A DNA stretch of 64,000 nucleotides. It comes from Carnobacterium gallinarum DSM 4847 (GTDB lineage: Bacteria > Bacillota > Bacilli > Lactobacillales > Carnobacteriaceae). The notes below the pieces were generated by a model that did not search any database, was not told the origin of the DNA, and saw nothing but the letters and a program-made list of their open reading frames with translations. The stretch lies in NCBI RefSeq assembly GCF_000744375.1, contig NZ_JQLU01000005.1, positions 2,589,496-2,653,495 of the forward strand. Reading direction: 5' to 3'. Both the position numbers and the translations under genes were made by a program. Below are positions 44,630 through 54,889 of this stretch, in pieces (within the stretch, counting starts at the first letter, position 1; each line of letters starts with the position of its first letter).

Positions 44630-45814
44630 ATGGAACACCAAAAGAAGTTGTTAAAAAATATTCAGTTAAATTATTATTTTAGTTTTTTTATAAGCTTTGG
44701 AATTACTAGTATGTGGGTGCTGTACTTAGCATACAAAGGAATGAGTTTGTGGGAGATTGGGTTGATTGAAGGGATTTTCCATGGCAGTAGTCTGCTTTTT
44801 GAAATTCCATCAGGAGCAATAGCGGATACGTATGGATTACGTAAAACGTTAATTGTGGGACGCTTGTTTGCAATTTTAAGTGGCTTATTATTGATTTTTG
44901 CTTCCAGTTTTTGGCTTTTATCATTAGGTTTTGTTTTATCTGCATTATCGTATAATTTAAATTCAGGAACAAATGAAGCATTGGTTTTTGAAAGTTTAAA
45001 GGCAAATTCAATTGAAAAAACTTATTTAACAGTAGCTTCTAAAATGAATATGGTTTATGAAATTTCTAGTACATTTGGAATTATAGTAGCTGGTGTCTTG
45101 TTAGACAGTTATTTTGAAGGAGTTTATCTTGTTCAGATTGCTTTAGCTATTCTTTCAATTGTTAGTGTATTTAGAATGATTGAACCGCCAACACCTAAAA
45201 ATAGTGAAAAGAAAGAGCGGATTCGTTATCGTGATACTTTAAAAGAAGCCTATAATATTTTGAAAGGGAATCTTGAATTAGTTTATTTAATGGCGTTCTT
45301 TGCTATTTTAGAAGGCGTTGCAGCAACATTCTTTTTCTACTTTCAATCTTATTTAGATGATTTAAAGATGCCTGGTTACTTTATTTCATTATTAGTTTTT
45401 ATTTCTTGTTTGTTTCAAGCAACAGGATCTAAATGTGCGCCACAGATTGAAGGCAAATTAGGTAAAAAAGGTATTTTATTTTGGATGCCTATTACGCTAG
45501 CACTACTATTATTGGCAGCTGGTTTGGCTTCATTCCCTTTGATTTTAATATTTTATGTTGCGATTAATACATTAGTAGCCATCTTGGCACCAATTGCTAG
45601 TGATTATTTTAATCAATTAATTCCCTCAGAACAGCGCGCAACTTTAATTAGCGTTTCGAGCATGTTTTATAGTTTTGTAATGATTATCTTGTTTCCATTA
45701 ATTGGTGGATTAGCAGAAATCATTCGTTTAAAAATGTGCTTTATTTTAATGGGCATTTTCTTGAGTGGCTTAGTTGTCTTCCAATTTTTCTTTACAAGAC
45801 AGAAACAGCGTTAA
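44630..45814 (+). CDS. MFS transporter
   Basis: A 394-residue major facilitator with 12 helices. The A-like motif GAIADTYGLRKTLIVGR lies between helices 2 and 3. This sub-group is often annotated as drug efflux, but nothing fixes the substrate. It has its own AAAGGAG site and is followed by a strong terminator shared with the convergent LacI gene. Confidence 0.85.
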   Translation: MEHQKKLLKNIQLNYYFSFFISFGITSMWVLYLAYKGMSLWEIGLIEGIFHGSSLLFEIPSGAIADTYGLRKTLIVGRLFAILSGLLLIFASSFWLLSLGFVLSALSYNLNSGTNEALVFESLKANSIEKTYLTVASKMNMVYEISSTFGIIVAGVLLDSYFEGVYLVQIALAILSIVSVFRMIEPPTPKNSEKKERIRYRDTLKEAYNILKGNLELVYLMAFFAILEGVAATFFFYFQSYLDDLKMPGYFISLLVFISCLFQATGSKCAPQIEGKLGKKGILFWMPITLALLLLAAGLASFPLILIFYVAINTLVAILAPIASDYFNQLIPSEQRATLISVSSMFYSFVMIILFPLIGGLAEIIRLKMCFILMGIFLSGLVVFQFFFTRQKQR

Positions 45815-45826
45815 GGAAATGAAAAA

Positions 45827-45864
45827 GAGAAATGAAAATCTAGCTGATTTTCATTTCTTTTTTT
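45827..45864. terminator. Bidirectional terminator
   Basis: Perfect 12-bp stem (GAAATGAAAATC and its complement), 5-base loop, seven T, between convergent MFS and LacI-family genes. Confidence 0.9.
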
Positions 45865-46810
45865 AGTTTGGAAAACGTAAAATATACGGAATTTCCTTTT
45901 TTGCAAGAGTTGTTTGAATTGCTAAATTTAAAGCAGTTGTACCTAATAATTCAACTTGATGATCCATTGAAGGAATATCTAAGACCTTGCCAATTGGTAA
46001 ATTCTCTTCACCAATGATGAGTAAGTCTTGAGGCAGTATCAGTCCTTTTTTTTGAGCAAAATGATAGATACCAGCAGCAACCTCATCACCATTTGCATAA
46101 ATTGCTGTTGGTGGGTTAGGCTGATTTAAAAAATATGCACCGGCCTTTAAGCCGTCTTCATAAGAATAGCAATCTTCCAAGAAATAGGCTGGTTTAGGAT
46201 GAGAAAAAGTTTCTTCATAAGCTTGCATGAGTAACTTAGAACTAGTGCTTTTTGTCGTAGAACGTGGACTTGTAAAGGCAACTTGTTGGTGTCCAATTTC
46301 TTTTAAATAAGTAAAAACTTCTAAGTAAGAATTTAAACGATTACTGTAAGCTGCTGAAAATTCAGATAAATGCGTTTTTTCACACATGACAATTGTGCCG
46401 TACTTAGTGAATTCACGTAAAACCTCCCAAGAATTGACTTTTGAAGTAATAATCAGCCCGTCTACTCGTTTATTTTTTAGAAGATTTAAATGATTGAGTT
46501 CCTCTTCTTTGTGATAATTTGTTGGCAAAAGCATCAAGTTATAGTTATTTTGAATGGCAGCGGTCAGAATACCTTTCATCATTTTATCAAAAGTCGGATT
46601 GTTTGTGTAAGGCAGAATAACACCGATGACATTGGTTTTCCCAAGGCTTAAATTAATGGCATTTTGATTAGCAGTGTAATCTAGATCTTGAATAATTTTT
46701 GTGATAATTTCACGCTTTTCAGTAGAGACATAGGGATGATTGTTCAGTACTCGTGAAACAGTACTGACTGAAAAACCTGATAATTTTGCGATATCTCGGA
46801 TACTAGTCAT
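45863..46810 (-). CDS. LacI-family transcriptional regulator
   Basis: A 315-residue regulator: N-terminal helix-turn-helix (SIRDIAKLSGFSVSTVSRVLNN) followed by the hinge and a periplasmic-binding-protein-like effector domain (VDGLIITSKVNSW, PTAIYANGDEVAAG). No sugar operon is adjacent; it is convergent with an MFS gene and divergent from an M23 hydrolase, so its targets are unclear. AGGAG lies before the ATG. Domain length is slightly short at the C-terminus, still within the family range. Confidence 0.88.
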   Translation of the reverse strand: MTSIRDIAKLSGFSVSTVSRVLNNHPYVSTEKREIITKIIQDLDYTANQNAINLSLGKTNVIGVILPYTNNPTFDKMMKGILTAAIQNNYNLMLLPTNYHKEEELNHLNLLKNKRVDGLIITSKVNSWEVLREFTKYGTIVMCEKTHLSEFSAAYSNRLNSYLEVFTYLKEIGHQQVAFTSPRSTTKSTSSKLLMQAYEETFSHPKPAYFLEDCYSYEDGLKAGAYFLNQPNPPTAIYANGDEVAAGIYHFAQKKGLILPQDLLIIGEENLPIGKVLDIPSMDHQVELLGTTALNLAIQTTLAKKEIPYILRFPN

Positions 46811-47021
46811 TAGAGAGAACTCCTTTTTATATAGTATGAACTAGATTTAGTATAACGTATTTTAAGATGGAATAGGATAGGAACTCATTGGTAAATTGCT
46901 TTTTAGTAATATTTGCCATTTAGTTGACATGAAACTAACAAATTGTTACAGGAAAATTTATGTTATACTTTTATTTAGTGCAAAGAAGCACAAATAAAAA
47001 GGGCAGTTGAAGGGAGATTTT

Positions 47022-48353
47022 ATGAAGAAAAAACTAACAGTTGGTTTGATTGCGACAGTTTTTATGATTCAACCAATTCTTTTAAATGAAACAGCAAAAG
47101 CTAATACAGTAGATGATATCCATACAAAAGCAAAAGCTATTGAAGAAAAAAATAATGAGGTAACTAATAGAATAAATGAATCAGATGCATCTTTGCAAAG
47201 TTTAGAAGTTGAAAAAGCAACTTTAGAAACAGACGTAACAAAGTTGCAAGCTGAGATTGATACAATTATACTTAAATTACAAAAACAAGAAGAGAACTTA
47301 ACAAAAACGGAAGAGCGTATGAAACAGCTAAAAGCTGAAATTGCTGTGTTAGAAGAACGGATTGAGCAACGTTCAGAGAAATTGGAAAATCAAGCACGTT
47401 ATGTTCAAACAGACGGCGACGTGATGAATATTGCCAATGTAGTCTTAACAGCAGAAAATTTTTCAGATTTAATTGGTCGTGTTTCAGCTGTTTCAACATT
47501 AGTATCAGCCAATAAAAACATTGTTGTTGAACATGAAAAAGATCAAGATAGTTTAGAAGTAGCTGAAAAGTCAACACAAGTTGAAAAAGAAGCTGCCTTA
47601 ACTATCAAAAATGAAATTGAAGTTGCTAAAAATAATTTATATGCACAAAAAACAGAACAAGATGATAAGATTGTTCAAATTGCTTCAAAATATAAATTAA
47701 CAGAAACAGAAAAAAATAATTTAGTGGCTGAAAAAACGGTTTTAGCTAGTCAAGCAAGTAAATTAAGCAGTGATTTAAAAGCTGAAGAGGCTCGAATTAC
47801 TGCAGAACAACAAGCGAAGATTGCAGCTGATTTACAGGCTGAAGCAATGAACGCTGCTGCGGCAGCGCAACAAGCGGCTGCTAACCAAAATACTACTACT
47901 AGCTCAGTTAGTGATGGCAGCAACTCAAATAATTCCGGAAGTACGACTGAAGGAGGATTTGTTCGCCCGGCAAACGGGTACGTGAGTTCACCTTTTGGTT
48001 ATCGTAATGACCCATTTTCTGGTGCTCAAACGTTTCATAAGGGAATTGATATTGCTGGCGGTGGTTCAATTGTTGCCACAAAAGGTGGAGTAGTAGAGTA
48101 TTCTAGTTATAACAATGGTGGCTATGGTTATTTAGTAATCATTGATCATGGTGTTGTCAATGGAATGAACTATAAGTCTTATTATGCACATATGGCAGCA
48201 GGTAGCTTAACAAAATCACCTGGTCAATCTGTTAGTCAAGGAGAGCAGATTGGGATTATGGGAACAACCGGTTCTTCTACGGGAGTTCATTTGCATTTTG
48301 AAATTCGTGAAAATAACAATCCAGTCAATCCAGCACCCTTTATCGGTTTATAA
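47022..48353 (+). CDS. Secreted coiled-coil M23 peptidoglycan hydrolase (CwlO/PcsB-like layout)
   Basis: A 443-residue exported protein. The signal peptide ends near AKA (residue 28). Residues 30-270 are long coiled coils, as in PcsB/CwlO/EnvC proteins controlled by FtsEX; after an Ala and a Ser/Asn-rich linker (about 280-312) comes a full M23 domain with zinc ligands in FHKGIDIAG and GVHLHFEIR. It cuts peptide bridges in the wall during growth or division. TTG 47007 precedes the AGGGAG site, so ATG 47022 is used. TGTTATACT (46961-46969) is its likely extended -10. Confidence 0.88.
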   Translation: MKKKLTVGLIATVFMIQPILLNETAKANTVDDIHTKAKAIEEKNNEVTNRINESDASLQSLEVEKATLETDVTKLQAEIDTIILKLQKQEENLTKTEERMKQLKAEIAVLEERIEQRSEKLENQARYVQTDGDVMNIANVVLTAENFSDLIGRVSAVSTLVSANKNIVVEHEKDQDSLEVAEKSTQVEKEAALTIKNEIEVAKNNLYAQKTEQDDKIVQIASKYKLTETEKNNLVAEKTVLASQASKLSSDLKAEEARITAEQQAKIAADLQAEAMNAAAAAQQAAANQNTTTSSVSDGSNSNNSGSTTEGGFVRPANGYVSSPFGYRNDPFSGAQTFHKGIDIAGGGSIVATKGGVVEYSSYNNGGYGYLVIIDHGVVNGMNYKSYYAHMAAGSLTKSPGQSVSQGEQIGIMGTTGSSTGVHLHFEIRENNNPVNPAPFIGL

Positions 48354-48393
48354 ACAAAAGTAAGAGTGTCTAAATAGAAATGAGTGAATCTTG

Positions 48394-49155
48394 ATGGAAA
48401 CAATTCTTTCAACAAAGAATGATCGTGTTAAACAATGGAAAAAATTACAAACAAAAAAAGGTCGAGAAAAAAGTGGAACATACTTGATTGAAGGCTATCA
48501 TTTATTGGATGAAGCTTTGAAAAATCAAGCTACTCTACTAGCGGTAATTATTAGTGAAGAGAACCAATCTAATAAGCTGCTGTTGAATGAAGACATTCCA
48601 CAATTTATGATTTCAACGGAAATTGCGAAGCAATTAAGTGAAACAGAAACAAGTCAAGGTATTTTTGCTGTAATCAAAATGGTCAGCTTAACTAAAGAAA
48701 ATCTTGATTTAACAAAACCTTATTTATTCTTAGATAATGTGCAAGATCCTGGTAATGTTGGGACAATGATTCGTACCGCAGATGCTGCTGGGTTTGGTGG
48801 GATTGTGCTAGGAAAAGGTTCTGTTGATTTGTATAATAGTAAGGTTTTACGTTCGATGCAAGGAAGTCATTTTCATTTACCAATTTTTCAAGAGGACTTG
48901 ACGGATTGGTTCGCTTTGTTCAAAGAACATCAGATTCCGGTTTATGGCACAGAATTAAATGAAGCAGCAGCTAGTTATCAAACCATTTCACCAATGGATC
49001 GCTTTGCTTTAGTTATGGGAAATGAAGGCAATGGTATGAGTGAGTCGTTATTAAAGGCAACGACGAAAAATCTTTATATCCCAATTGCTGGTCAAGCCGA
49101 ATCTTTAAATGTTGCAGTTGCAGCTGGGATTTTAATGTTCTCTTTGAAAAGATAA
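48394..49155 (+). CDS. TrmH/SpoU-family RNA 2'-O-methyltransferase
   Basis: A 253-residue SPOUT methyltransferase. The N-terminal RNA-binding part (RVKQWKKLQTKKGREKSGTYLIEG) is typical, and the knot has all three motifs: DNVQDPGNVGTMIRTADAAGF, VMGNEGNGMS and IPIAGQAESLNVAVAAGI. It methylates a ribose in tRNA or rRNA with S-adenosylmethionine; the target is not known. The ribosome site is weak; ATG 48394 follows a TTG with no better signal. Frequently neighbours pheST in Firmicutes, as it does loosely here. Confidence 0.9.
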   Translation: METILSTKNDRVKQWKKLQTKKGREKSGTYLIEGYHLLDEALKNQATLLAVIISEENQSNKLLLNEDIPQFMISTEIAKQLSETETSQGIFAVIKMVSLTKENLDLTKPYLFLDNVQDPGNVGTMIRTADAAGFGGIVLGKGSVDLYNSKVLRSMQGSHFHLPIFQEDLTDWFALFKEHQIPVYGTELNEAAASYQTISPMDRFALVMGNEGNGMSESLLKATTKNLYIPIAGQAESLNVAVAAGILMFSLKR

Positions 49156-49301
49156 CGGGAATTATTAAGGAATCGTTAAATTTTTTTAAATTTAGCTAAA
49201 TTCTCTTCTAAATCGGAATGATTAGGAGTACAATATATAACAGTTAGATACTAACAGAAACAAGTAAGAATGAGAATTCTATTGGAAAAGGAAGTCGTTG
49301 C

Positions 49302-49814
49302 ATGAGGGAAGCAAAATGGAAAACAGATACTGAATATCTTGGCTATATTAAAGATTTAGTTGAAACAGAAGAAGTACAAAAGCTTGCTGAATATACTCAG
49401 CATCACTTTACAACACGATTAGAACATTCAATTAGTGTTTCATACCGTAGTTATCGAATTGCTAAGAAATTTGGCTGGAATGCACGTTCAACAGCTCGAG
49501 CAGGTTTATTACATGATTTATTTTACTATGATTGGCGAGATACAAAGTTTGATGAAGGCACACATGCCTACGTCCACCCAAGAATAGCCTGTGAGAATGC
49601 AGAAAAATTAACACCATTGTCTGATTTAGAACGTGACATTATCATTAAACACATGTGGTTAGCAACAATTGCCCCACCTCGTTATAAAGAAAGCTATGTT
49701 GTAACATTTGTTGATAAATATTGTGCTTGTCAAGAAGTGGTTGTTCCTCTAATGGGAAAAGCTAAATCAAATGTAAAACGCAAATGGTCAAAATTAAAAT
49801 TATCCGTTCAATAA
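49302..49814 (+). CDS. HD-domain phosphohydrolase
   Basis: A 170-residue HD-superfamily protein. Metal ligands are visible: LEHSISVSY (His), LLHDLFYYDW (His-Asp), YVHPRIA, and FVDKYC (Asp). These domains hydrolyse nucleotides or cyclic nucleotides; the substrate is not evident. It stands alone, with an AAGGAAG site. It lies between the SpoU gene and pheST, a common order in Lactobacillales. Confidence 0.85.
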   Translation: MREAKWKTDTEYLGYIKDLVETEEVQKLAEYTQHHFTTRLEHSISVSYRSYRIAKKFGWNARSTARAGLLHDLFYYDWRDTKFDEGTHAYVHPRIACENAEKLTPLSDLERDIIIKHMWLATIAPPRYKESYVVTFVDKYCACQEVVVPLMGKAKSNVKRKWSKLKLSVQ

Positions 49815-49845
49815 TAAATTGAGCTGATAATCAAAAAAATTAATA

Positions 49846-49857
49846 AGTAACGTTACT
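49846..49857. promoter_or_regulatory. Perfect 12-bp palindrome
   Basis: AGTAACGTTACT lies 32 bases after the HD gene and just outside the IS remnant. It may be an operator; nothing else links it to a gene. Confidence 0.3.
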
Positions 49858-49893
49858 GGGGTTAAATTTTAAAACAGAAAAAATGATAAGAAC

Positions 49894-50170
49894 TGTACCA
49901 ACCTCCAAAAGTTAGTTTTTTTAAATCTAACTTTTGGAGGTCTTTTTGTATGGTAAAGTATAGCGCAGCATGATAGTCAAAATAGAAATTGTATAAGATT
50001 ATTTAAACGAAGAAGAAGGCATTCTTTGTAGTCATAAAAATTAGTCTATTTGCTTCAAGCTGAATAGGATAGCGTTGCACGTAACAGCAGAGACGCCTAG
50101 TATGGGGAATAGGAGTGTTGCTAAATAGTTGAAAGAAATTTCTGATTCATTCAATGATTATTTACGTAAA
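49894..50170 (+). mobile_element. Decayed IS3-family (IS150 group) left end and orfA
   Basis: The stretch starts TGTACCAACCTCC, like IS150-group terminal repeats. It is followed by a perfect 15-bp hairpin (49901-49915 with 49927-49941), as often precedes orfA in these elements. An orfA-like start MVKYSAA (49950) breaks into stops, while VKIEIV and DYLNEEEGIL are readable in a shifted frame. No orfB or right end was seen; up to 50311 nothing more is recognisable. A dead fragment; by itself the hairpin could also terminate transcription from the HD gene. Confidence 0.55.
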
Positions 50171-50311
50171 GAGCCAGTTAGTTGAAAATGTTAGTTTAGC
50201 AATAATGTGTCAAAAATATTGATAAATTGTGACAGTTTTAGGATGGAAAGTGGATTGTAAGCTGTTTATTAAAGGATTCCAAATTTTTTTAAAATTTATC
50301 AAAAAAAAAGA

Positions 50312-50340
50312 TTGACAAATAAAAGCAAGTTACTTATTAT
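50312..50340 (+). promoter_or_regulatory. Promoter region of the HxlR gene
   Basis: -35 TTGACA (50312-50317), 17-base spacer, -10 TATTAT (50335-50340). A second, extended -10 (TGATATAAT, 50355-50363) is nearer to the gene; which is used cannot be told. Confidence 0.6.
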
Positions 50341-50383
50341 TTATAACCAAATGGTGATATAATAATGAAAAGAGGTGAAGGTT

Positions 50384-50722
50384 ATGATGGAAGTGAAAAC
50401 ATGCGAAGAAAGACAAGCAACAATTTGCCCTAAATTTGAACAGACATTTTCAATATTAGGCAAAAAGTGGATGGGTCTAATTATTGATGTTTTATTGGAA
50501 GGACCGCAACGCTTTAAAGATATGGCAGCTAAAATACCTAGTGTCAGCGATCGCGTTTTAGTTGAAAGACTAAAAGAGCTTGAACAGTGTGGAATTGTTA
50601 CACGTACAGTTTACCCAGATTCTCCAGTAAGAGTTGCCTATAGTTTGACTGAAAAGGGCGAATCATTAAAACCCGTTATGGATGAAGTTCAATGTTGGGC
50701 TGATAAATGGATTGGCTGTTGA
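50384..50722 (+). CDS. HxlR-family winged-helix regulator
   Basis: A 112-residue HxlR/YodB-type regulator: FSILGKKWMGLIIDVLLEGPQRF and the DNA-reading helix region VSDRVLVERLKELEQCGIV, then the wing YSLTEKG. It has N-terminal cysteines (KTCEERQATICPKF); in YodB/HypR relatives an N-terminal Cys senses quinones or disulfide stress, so thiol sensing is possible. No regulated enzyme gene is adjacent; the upstream neighbour is an IS fragment. GTG 50375 overlaps AGAGG, so ATG 50384 is preferred. Confidence 0.87.
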   Translation: MMEVKTCEERQATICPKFEQTFSILGKKWMGLIIDVLLEGPQRFKDMAAKIPSVSDRVLVERLKELEQCGIVTRTVYPDSPVRVAYSLTEKGESLKPVMDEVQCWADKWIGC

Positions 50723-50759
50723 TTCAGGAGAAAGAATAGATTCTAAACAAAATATGAAG

Positions 50760-50800
50760 AGTGCTAAATTGACCATACTAAGTTAATTTAACACTTTTTT
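50760..50800 (+). terminator. Terminator of the HxlR gene
   Basis: An 11-bp stem with one mismatch (50760-50770 with 50785-50795), followed by six T. The sequence from here to 50966 holds no gene, only a small inverted repeat (TTCAGTT/AACTGAA, near 50836). Confidence 0.7.
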
Positions 50801-50966
50801 ATTTTAAACTGAAGTTCACTAGTTTCAGTTAATGAAACTGAATTGAAATAAATAAACTGCTAGCATCTGGGAAGGATTCAATCAACCAGTCAAAAAAAGA
50901 GTCGTCTTTCTTTATAGCATGAAGGCTATTTTATAGACAGATAGGGTTATTTTGCTATTTTGAGAC

Positions 50967-50995
50967 TTGACGTTTGCCGTTTTTTTTCGTATATT
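50967..50995 (+). promoter_or_regulatory. Promoter of the pheST leader
   Basis: -35 TTGACG (50967-50972), 17-base spacer, -10 TATATT (50990-50995). Transcription would start near 51002, at the T-box leader. Confidence 0.75.
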
Positions 50996-51001
50996 TAAAT
51001 A

Positions 51002-51290
51002 GATGAAATTGAATAGTGTTATAAAACGATGATGGAAAAAAGTAATTTAGTTAAGCTCTAAAAAGAGAGTCAGTATCTTGTCTGAAAATACTGATTAGTA
51101 GCATCTGAATGAACAGTTCATTTCCTGAGTTGACTTTGGGATATTACAGCCGTGTGAGTGTAATGAAAAAAGTTCCGGCTTTTGCCGTTATCTAAATGAA
51201 GTGCAGTTCTTCTTAGTTAAGTAGAAGACTGAACAAGGGTGGTACCGCGATTAATTCAGACCTCGTCCCTTTTTTGGGAGAGGTCTTTTT
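51002..51290 (+). ncRNA. T-box riboswitch, phenylalanine type
   Basis: The leader carries the T-box AGGGTGGTACCGCG (51236-51249), the element that pairs with the free CCA end of uncharged tRNA. It is followed at once by a terminator. In stem I, the GAACAGTTCATTTCCTGAG context puts TTC (51117-51119), a Phe codon, at the specifier position. Uncharged tRNA-Phe would favour the antiterminator and turn on pheST. The specifier choice is by pattern, and agrees with the downstream genes. Confidence 0.92.
51259..51290 (+). terminator. Regulated terminator of the T-box
   Basis: Stem GACCTC with GAGGTC, extended by CCC/GGG, and a TTTTT tail. The T-box sequence just upstream can form the alternative antiterminator. 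Confidence 0.9.
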
Positions 51291-51354
51291 GTCGTTTTTT
51301 AACTTAAAAAAGTTAAAAAGAAGCAGTAAAATTTGATTTAAAGGAGTAGAGAAA

Positions 51355-52401
51355 ATGGATTTAAAAGCAAAAATTGACGCTTTAAAACAAGAAGCTTTAG
51401 CAAAAGTAAGTGATGCGAATAATCTAGAGGATTTGAATCAAGTTCGTGTAGCCTATCTAGGGAAAAAAGGACCTTTAACAGAGGTTTTAAGAGGTATGAA
51501 AGATCTATCAGCTGAAGAACGTCCTAAAGTTGGGGCTTTAGCTAATGTAGTTCGTGATGAAATTACAGCTGAACTAGAAGCGAAAAAAACAATTTTAGAA
51601 ATGGAAAAAATGAATCAAGCATTAGCTGCAGAAGCCTTAGATGTGACTTTACCAGGAAAATCTGTTGCAGTGGGGCAACCACATGTCTTAACTCAGATTA
51701 TTGAAGAAATTGAAGATTTATTTCTTGGAATGGGGTATTCAATTATTGAAGGTCCAGAAGTTGAGGAAGATCGTTACAACTTTGAAATGATGAACTTGCC
51801 AAAAGATCATCCAGCTCGGGATATGCAAGATACCTTTTACATCACAGAGGAAGTTCTACTAAGAACTCATACGTCACCTGTTCAAGCCCGTACAATGGAA
51901 AAACATGATTTTACAAAAGGACCTTTACGTATGATTAGTCCGGGACGAGTATATCGTCGTGATAGCGATGATGCGACACACTCACATCAATTCCATCAAA
52001 TTGAAGGACTTGTTGTAGATGAGCATATTACGATGGGGGATTTAAAAGGAACCTTAGAAGTATTTGCGAAGCAATTGTTTGGTGAAGATCGTGAAATCCG
52101 TTTACGTCCTAGTTATTTCCCATTTACAGAACCATCGGTTGAGGTTGACGTGAGTTGCTTTAAATGTGGTGGAGCAGGTTGTAACGTCTGTAAACATACA
52201 GGTTGGATTGAGATTTTAGGTGCAGGTATTGTGCATCCAAATGTCTTGAAAATGGCTGGCATTGATGCCTCTAAATACAGTGGCTTTGCCTTTGGATTAG
52301 GACCTGACCGTGTAGCAATGCTGAAATACGGCATTGATGATATTCGTCATTTCTATCAAAATGATGTACGTTTCTTAAATCAATTCAAGGTAAAGGAGTA
52401 G
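51355..52401 (+). CDS. pheS: Phenylalanine-tRNA ligase alpha subunit
   Basis: A 348-residue class II synthetase subunit. The N-terminal coiled coil binds tRNA; the catalytic core has motif 2 ([21 protein letters not shown]) and motif 3 ([11 protein letters not shown]), and a short Cys cluster ([16 protein letters not shown]) typical of Firmicutes. It charges tRNA-Phe as an alpha2-beta2 enzyme with PheT, 7 bases downstream. Expression is controlled by the Phe T-box. AAAGGAG lies before the ATG. Confidence 0.97.
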   Translation: MDLKAKIDALKQEALAKVSDANNLEDLNQVRVAYLGKKGPLTEVLRGMKDLSAEERPKVGALANVVRDEITAELEAKKTILEMEKMNQALAAEALDVTLPGKSVAVGQPHVLTQIIEEIEDLFLGMGYSIIEGPEVEEDRYNFEMMNLPKDHPARDMQDTFYITEEVLLRTHTSPVQARTMEKHDFTKGPLRMISPGRVYRRDSDDATHSHQFHQIEGLVVDEHITMGDLKGTLEVFAKQLFGEDREIRLRPSYFPFTEPSVEVDVSCFKCGGAGCNVCKHTGWIEILGAGIVHPNVLKMAGIDASKYSGFAFGLGPDRVAMLKYGIDDIRHFYQNDVRFLNQFKVKE

Positions 52402-52408
52402 ACGAAAA

Positions 52409-54823
52409 ATGAATGTATCTTATCAATGGTTAAAAGAATATTTAAATTTAGATGAAATTACGCCAGAAGTGTTAGCAGATAAAATGTCTCGGACTGGGAT
52501 TGAGGTTGAAGATGTTTTCTTTGGCGAAACAGGTTTGAAAAAAATCGTCGTGGGACACACACTATCTGTCATTGATCATCCAGATTCTGATCATTTGCAT
52601 ATTTGCCAAGTAGATATTGGTGAAGATGAGCCGACTCAAATCGTCTGCGGAGCGCCTAATATTGCTGCTAATCAAAAGATTATCGTAGCCTTACCAGGAG
52701 CTCGAATTGCGGGGAATGCTAAAATTAAGAAAAGTAAAATGCGTGGTGAAGTATCAAATGGGATGATTTGTTCTTTACAAGAGCTTGCTTTTTCTGAAAG
52801 TGTAGTACCTAAAAAATATGCAGAGGGAATCTATATCTTACCAGAAAATGCAGTTCCTGGTGAGAGTGTATTCCCAATCTTAGCAATGGATGATGCAATC
52901 TTAGATTTATCCATTACCCCTAACCGAGCGGATGCCTTGAGTATGCGTGGGGTTGCTTATGAAGTGGGAGCTATTTATGATTTAGTACCTCAGTTTAAGA
53001 CAATTGAATTGAAGGAAGATGCAACTGAAACTGTTGCTGATTATATTAAAGTAGCCGTTGCAGATACAGAAGATGCTCCTAGCTATACGATTCGTGTAAT
53101 TAAAGATGTAACGATTGGGGAAAGTCCATTATGGTTACAAACTAAATTAATGAATGCTGGAATTCGTCCAATTAACAATGTAGTAGATAGTACAAACTAT
53201 ATCTTGCTTGAATATGGTCAACCACTACATGCTTTTGACTATGATCGTATTGGCAGTCAAGAAATTGTTGTTCGTCGGGGAACAGATGAAACATTAGTCA
53301 CTCTTGATGGTGCTGAACAAACGGTTACCGCAGATGATATTGTGATTACAAATGGTACAAAACCAATTGCTTTGGCTGGTGTGATGGGTGGATTAGACTC
53401 AGAAATTATCGATACTACCGTAACGGTTGCATTAGAATCAGCAGTATTTGATCCAACTTCAATTCGTAGAACAGCGAAGAAATTCAACCTACGTAGTGAA
53501 TCAAGCTCACGTTTTGAAAAAGGCATTAATCATGGAACCATTCTTGAAGCGAGTGATCATGCGGCAAGCTTAATTGCCGAACTTGCTGGTGGAACAATTG
53601 TGACAGGTATTGCTTCTCAAAGTACGTTGAAAGCTCATGATGTTGCGTTAACAATTACCTTAGACCGCATTAATCGTTCGTTGGGAACAGAAATTTCAAG
53701 TAGAGAAGTTGTCGCTATTTTCCAACGTTTAGGCTTTGGCGTTCATCATACAGCTGGATTATTTGAAGTAGTGATCCCACCACGTCGTTGGGATATTAGT
53801 ATTGAAGCAGATTTGATTGAAGAAGTAGCGCGTATTTATGGCTATGATCGTTTGCCTTCAACATTGCCAACTGGGCGGACAACAATTGGTCGTTTAAATC
53901 CAAAACAAGAATTAGTTCGTCATACAAGACACTATTTAGAAGGTGCAGGTCTATCTCAAGCTATTAGCTATGTCTTAACAACGACTGAAAAAGCACAACA
54001 ATTTATGTTAACCAATAGTCAACCAACATTATTGGATATGCCAATGACTGAGGATCGTAGCACATTGCGTATGAATTTGCTAAGTGGTTTATTAGATGAT
54101 GTTCATTACAATGTTGCTCGTAAAAATCAAGATGTTGCATTATATGAAGTTGGTCGAGTTTTCTATCAACAAGAAGGCCAAGTCTTGCCTTTAGAAGAAG
54201 AACATTTAGCTGGTGTTTTAACAGGTTTAGCCGTTCAAAATGATTGGCATAGCAATGGTGAATCAGTTGATTTCTTCACTTTAAAAGGAATCATTGAAGG
54301 ATTATTAGAAACCTATGGCTTTACGGCAGAAATCACTTATCAAGCAGTTGCAACTCGTGATGGCATGCACCCTGGTCGTACCGCAGCGATTTTAATTGGA
54401 GAAGAAGAGATTGGCTATTTAGGTCAAATTCATCCTTTACGAGCTAAAGAGTATGACTTAAAAGAAACCTATGGCTTTGAGATTAACTTGCAAAAGGTAA
54501 TCGATGCAGATAAAGTCCCAACTATTTACCAAACGATTCCTAAATATCCTGGAATGACTCGGGATAGTGCTTTGCTAGTTGATGAGACAGTTACTAATCA
54601 AGAGTTAACTCAATTGATTATGGCCAAAGGTGGCAACTATTTAGTGGATGTTCATTTATTTGATATTTATAACGGAGATAAGATTGAAGCTGGTAAGAAA
54701 TCAATGGCTTACAAACTAACTTATTTAAATCCAAATGCAACGTTAGTTGAAGAAGAAGTCACTAAAGCGTTTGAAAAAGTTACAAATGCGTTAATTGAAA
54801 CATTTAATGTAGTGATTCGTTAA
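52409..54823 (+). CDS. pheT: Phenylalanine-tRNA ligase beta subunit
   Basis: An 804-residue subunit of usual length. Domains in order: N-terminal tRNA-binding EMAP-like domain (about 40-150, [21 protein letters not shown]), B3/B4 editing domain (about 215-390), B5 (about 405-475), catalytic-like core, and a C-terminal anticodon-binding FDX-ACB domain (about 710-804, [16 protein letters not shown]). The editing site removes Tyr mis-charged on tRNA-Phe. It is in one operon with pheS and ends at a terminator. Confidence 0.97.
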   Translation: MNVSYQWLKEYLNLDEITPEVLADKMSRTGIEVEDVFFGETGLKKIVVGHTLSVIDHPDSDHLHICQVDIGEDEPTQIVCGAPNIAANQKIIVALPGARIAGNAKIKKSKMRGEVSNGMICSLQELAFSESVVPKKYAEGIYILPENAVPGESVFPILAMDDAILDLSITPNRADALSMRGVAYEVGAIYDLVPQFKTIELKEDATETVADYIKVAVADTEDAPSYTIRVIKDVTIGESPLWLQTKLMNAGIRPINNVVDSTNYILLEYGQPLHAFDYDRIGSQEIVVRRGTDETLVTLDGAEQTVTADDIVITNGTKPIALAGVMGGLDSEIIDTTVTVALESAVFDPTSIRRTAKKFNLRSESSSRFEKGINHGTILEASDHAASLIAELAGGTIVTGIASQSTLKAHDVALTITLDRINRSLGTEISSREVVAIFQRLGFGVHHTAGLFEVVIPPRRWDISIEADLIEEVARIYGYDRLPSTLPTGRTTIGRLNPKQELVRHTRHYLEGAGLSQAISYVLTTTEKAQQFMLTNSQPTLLDMPMTEDRSTLRMNLLSGLLDDVHYNVARKNQDVALYEVGRVFYQQEGQVLPLEEEHLAGVLTGLAVQNDWHSNGESVDFFTLKGIIEGLLETYGFTAEITYQAVATRDGMHPGRTAAILIGEEEIGYLGQIHPLRAKEYDLKETYGFEINLQKVIDADKVPTIYQTIPKYPGMTRDSALLVDETVTNQELTQLIMAKGGNYLVDVHLFDIYNGDKIEAGKKSMAYKLTYLNPNATLVEEEVTKAFEKVTNALIETFNVVIR

Positions 54824-54831
54824 TTAGAATA

Positions 54832-54870
54832 AAATGAGTGGCTCTATTAATTGATAGAGTCACTTCATTT
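54832..54870 (+). terminator. Terminator of pheST
   Basis: Stem AATGAGTGGCTCTAT with its complement (one mismatch) and T-rich end. The next gene begins only 20 bases later, so some read-through may feed it. Confidence 0.8.
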
Positions 54871-54889
54871 AGTTAAAGGAGTTGAACGA

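Noticed and set aside
46924-46969. TTGACA (46924-46929) as -35 of the M23 hydrolase promoter, and a WalR box nearby
   Set aside because: The spacer to the -10 (TATACT) is 34 bases, too long. The TGTAAC/TGTTAG pair on the minus strand has a 4-base spacing instead of the WalR 5 bases.
50801-50966. Possible second leader RNA before the T-box
   Set aside because: Only a small inverted repeat was seen, and the consensus promoter at 50967 places transcription start after this stretch.
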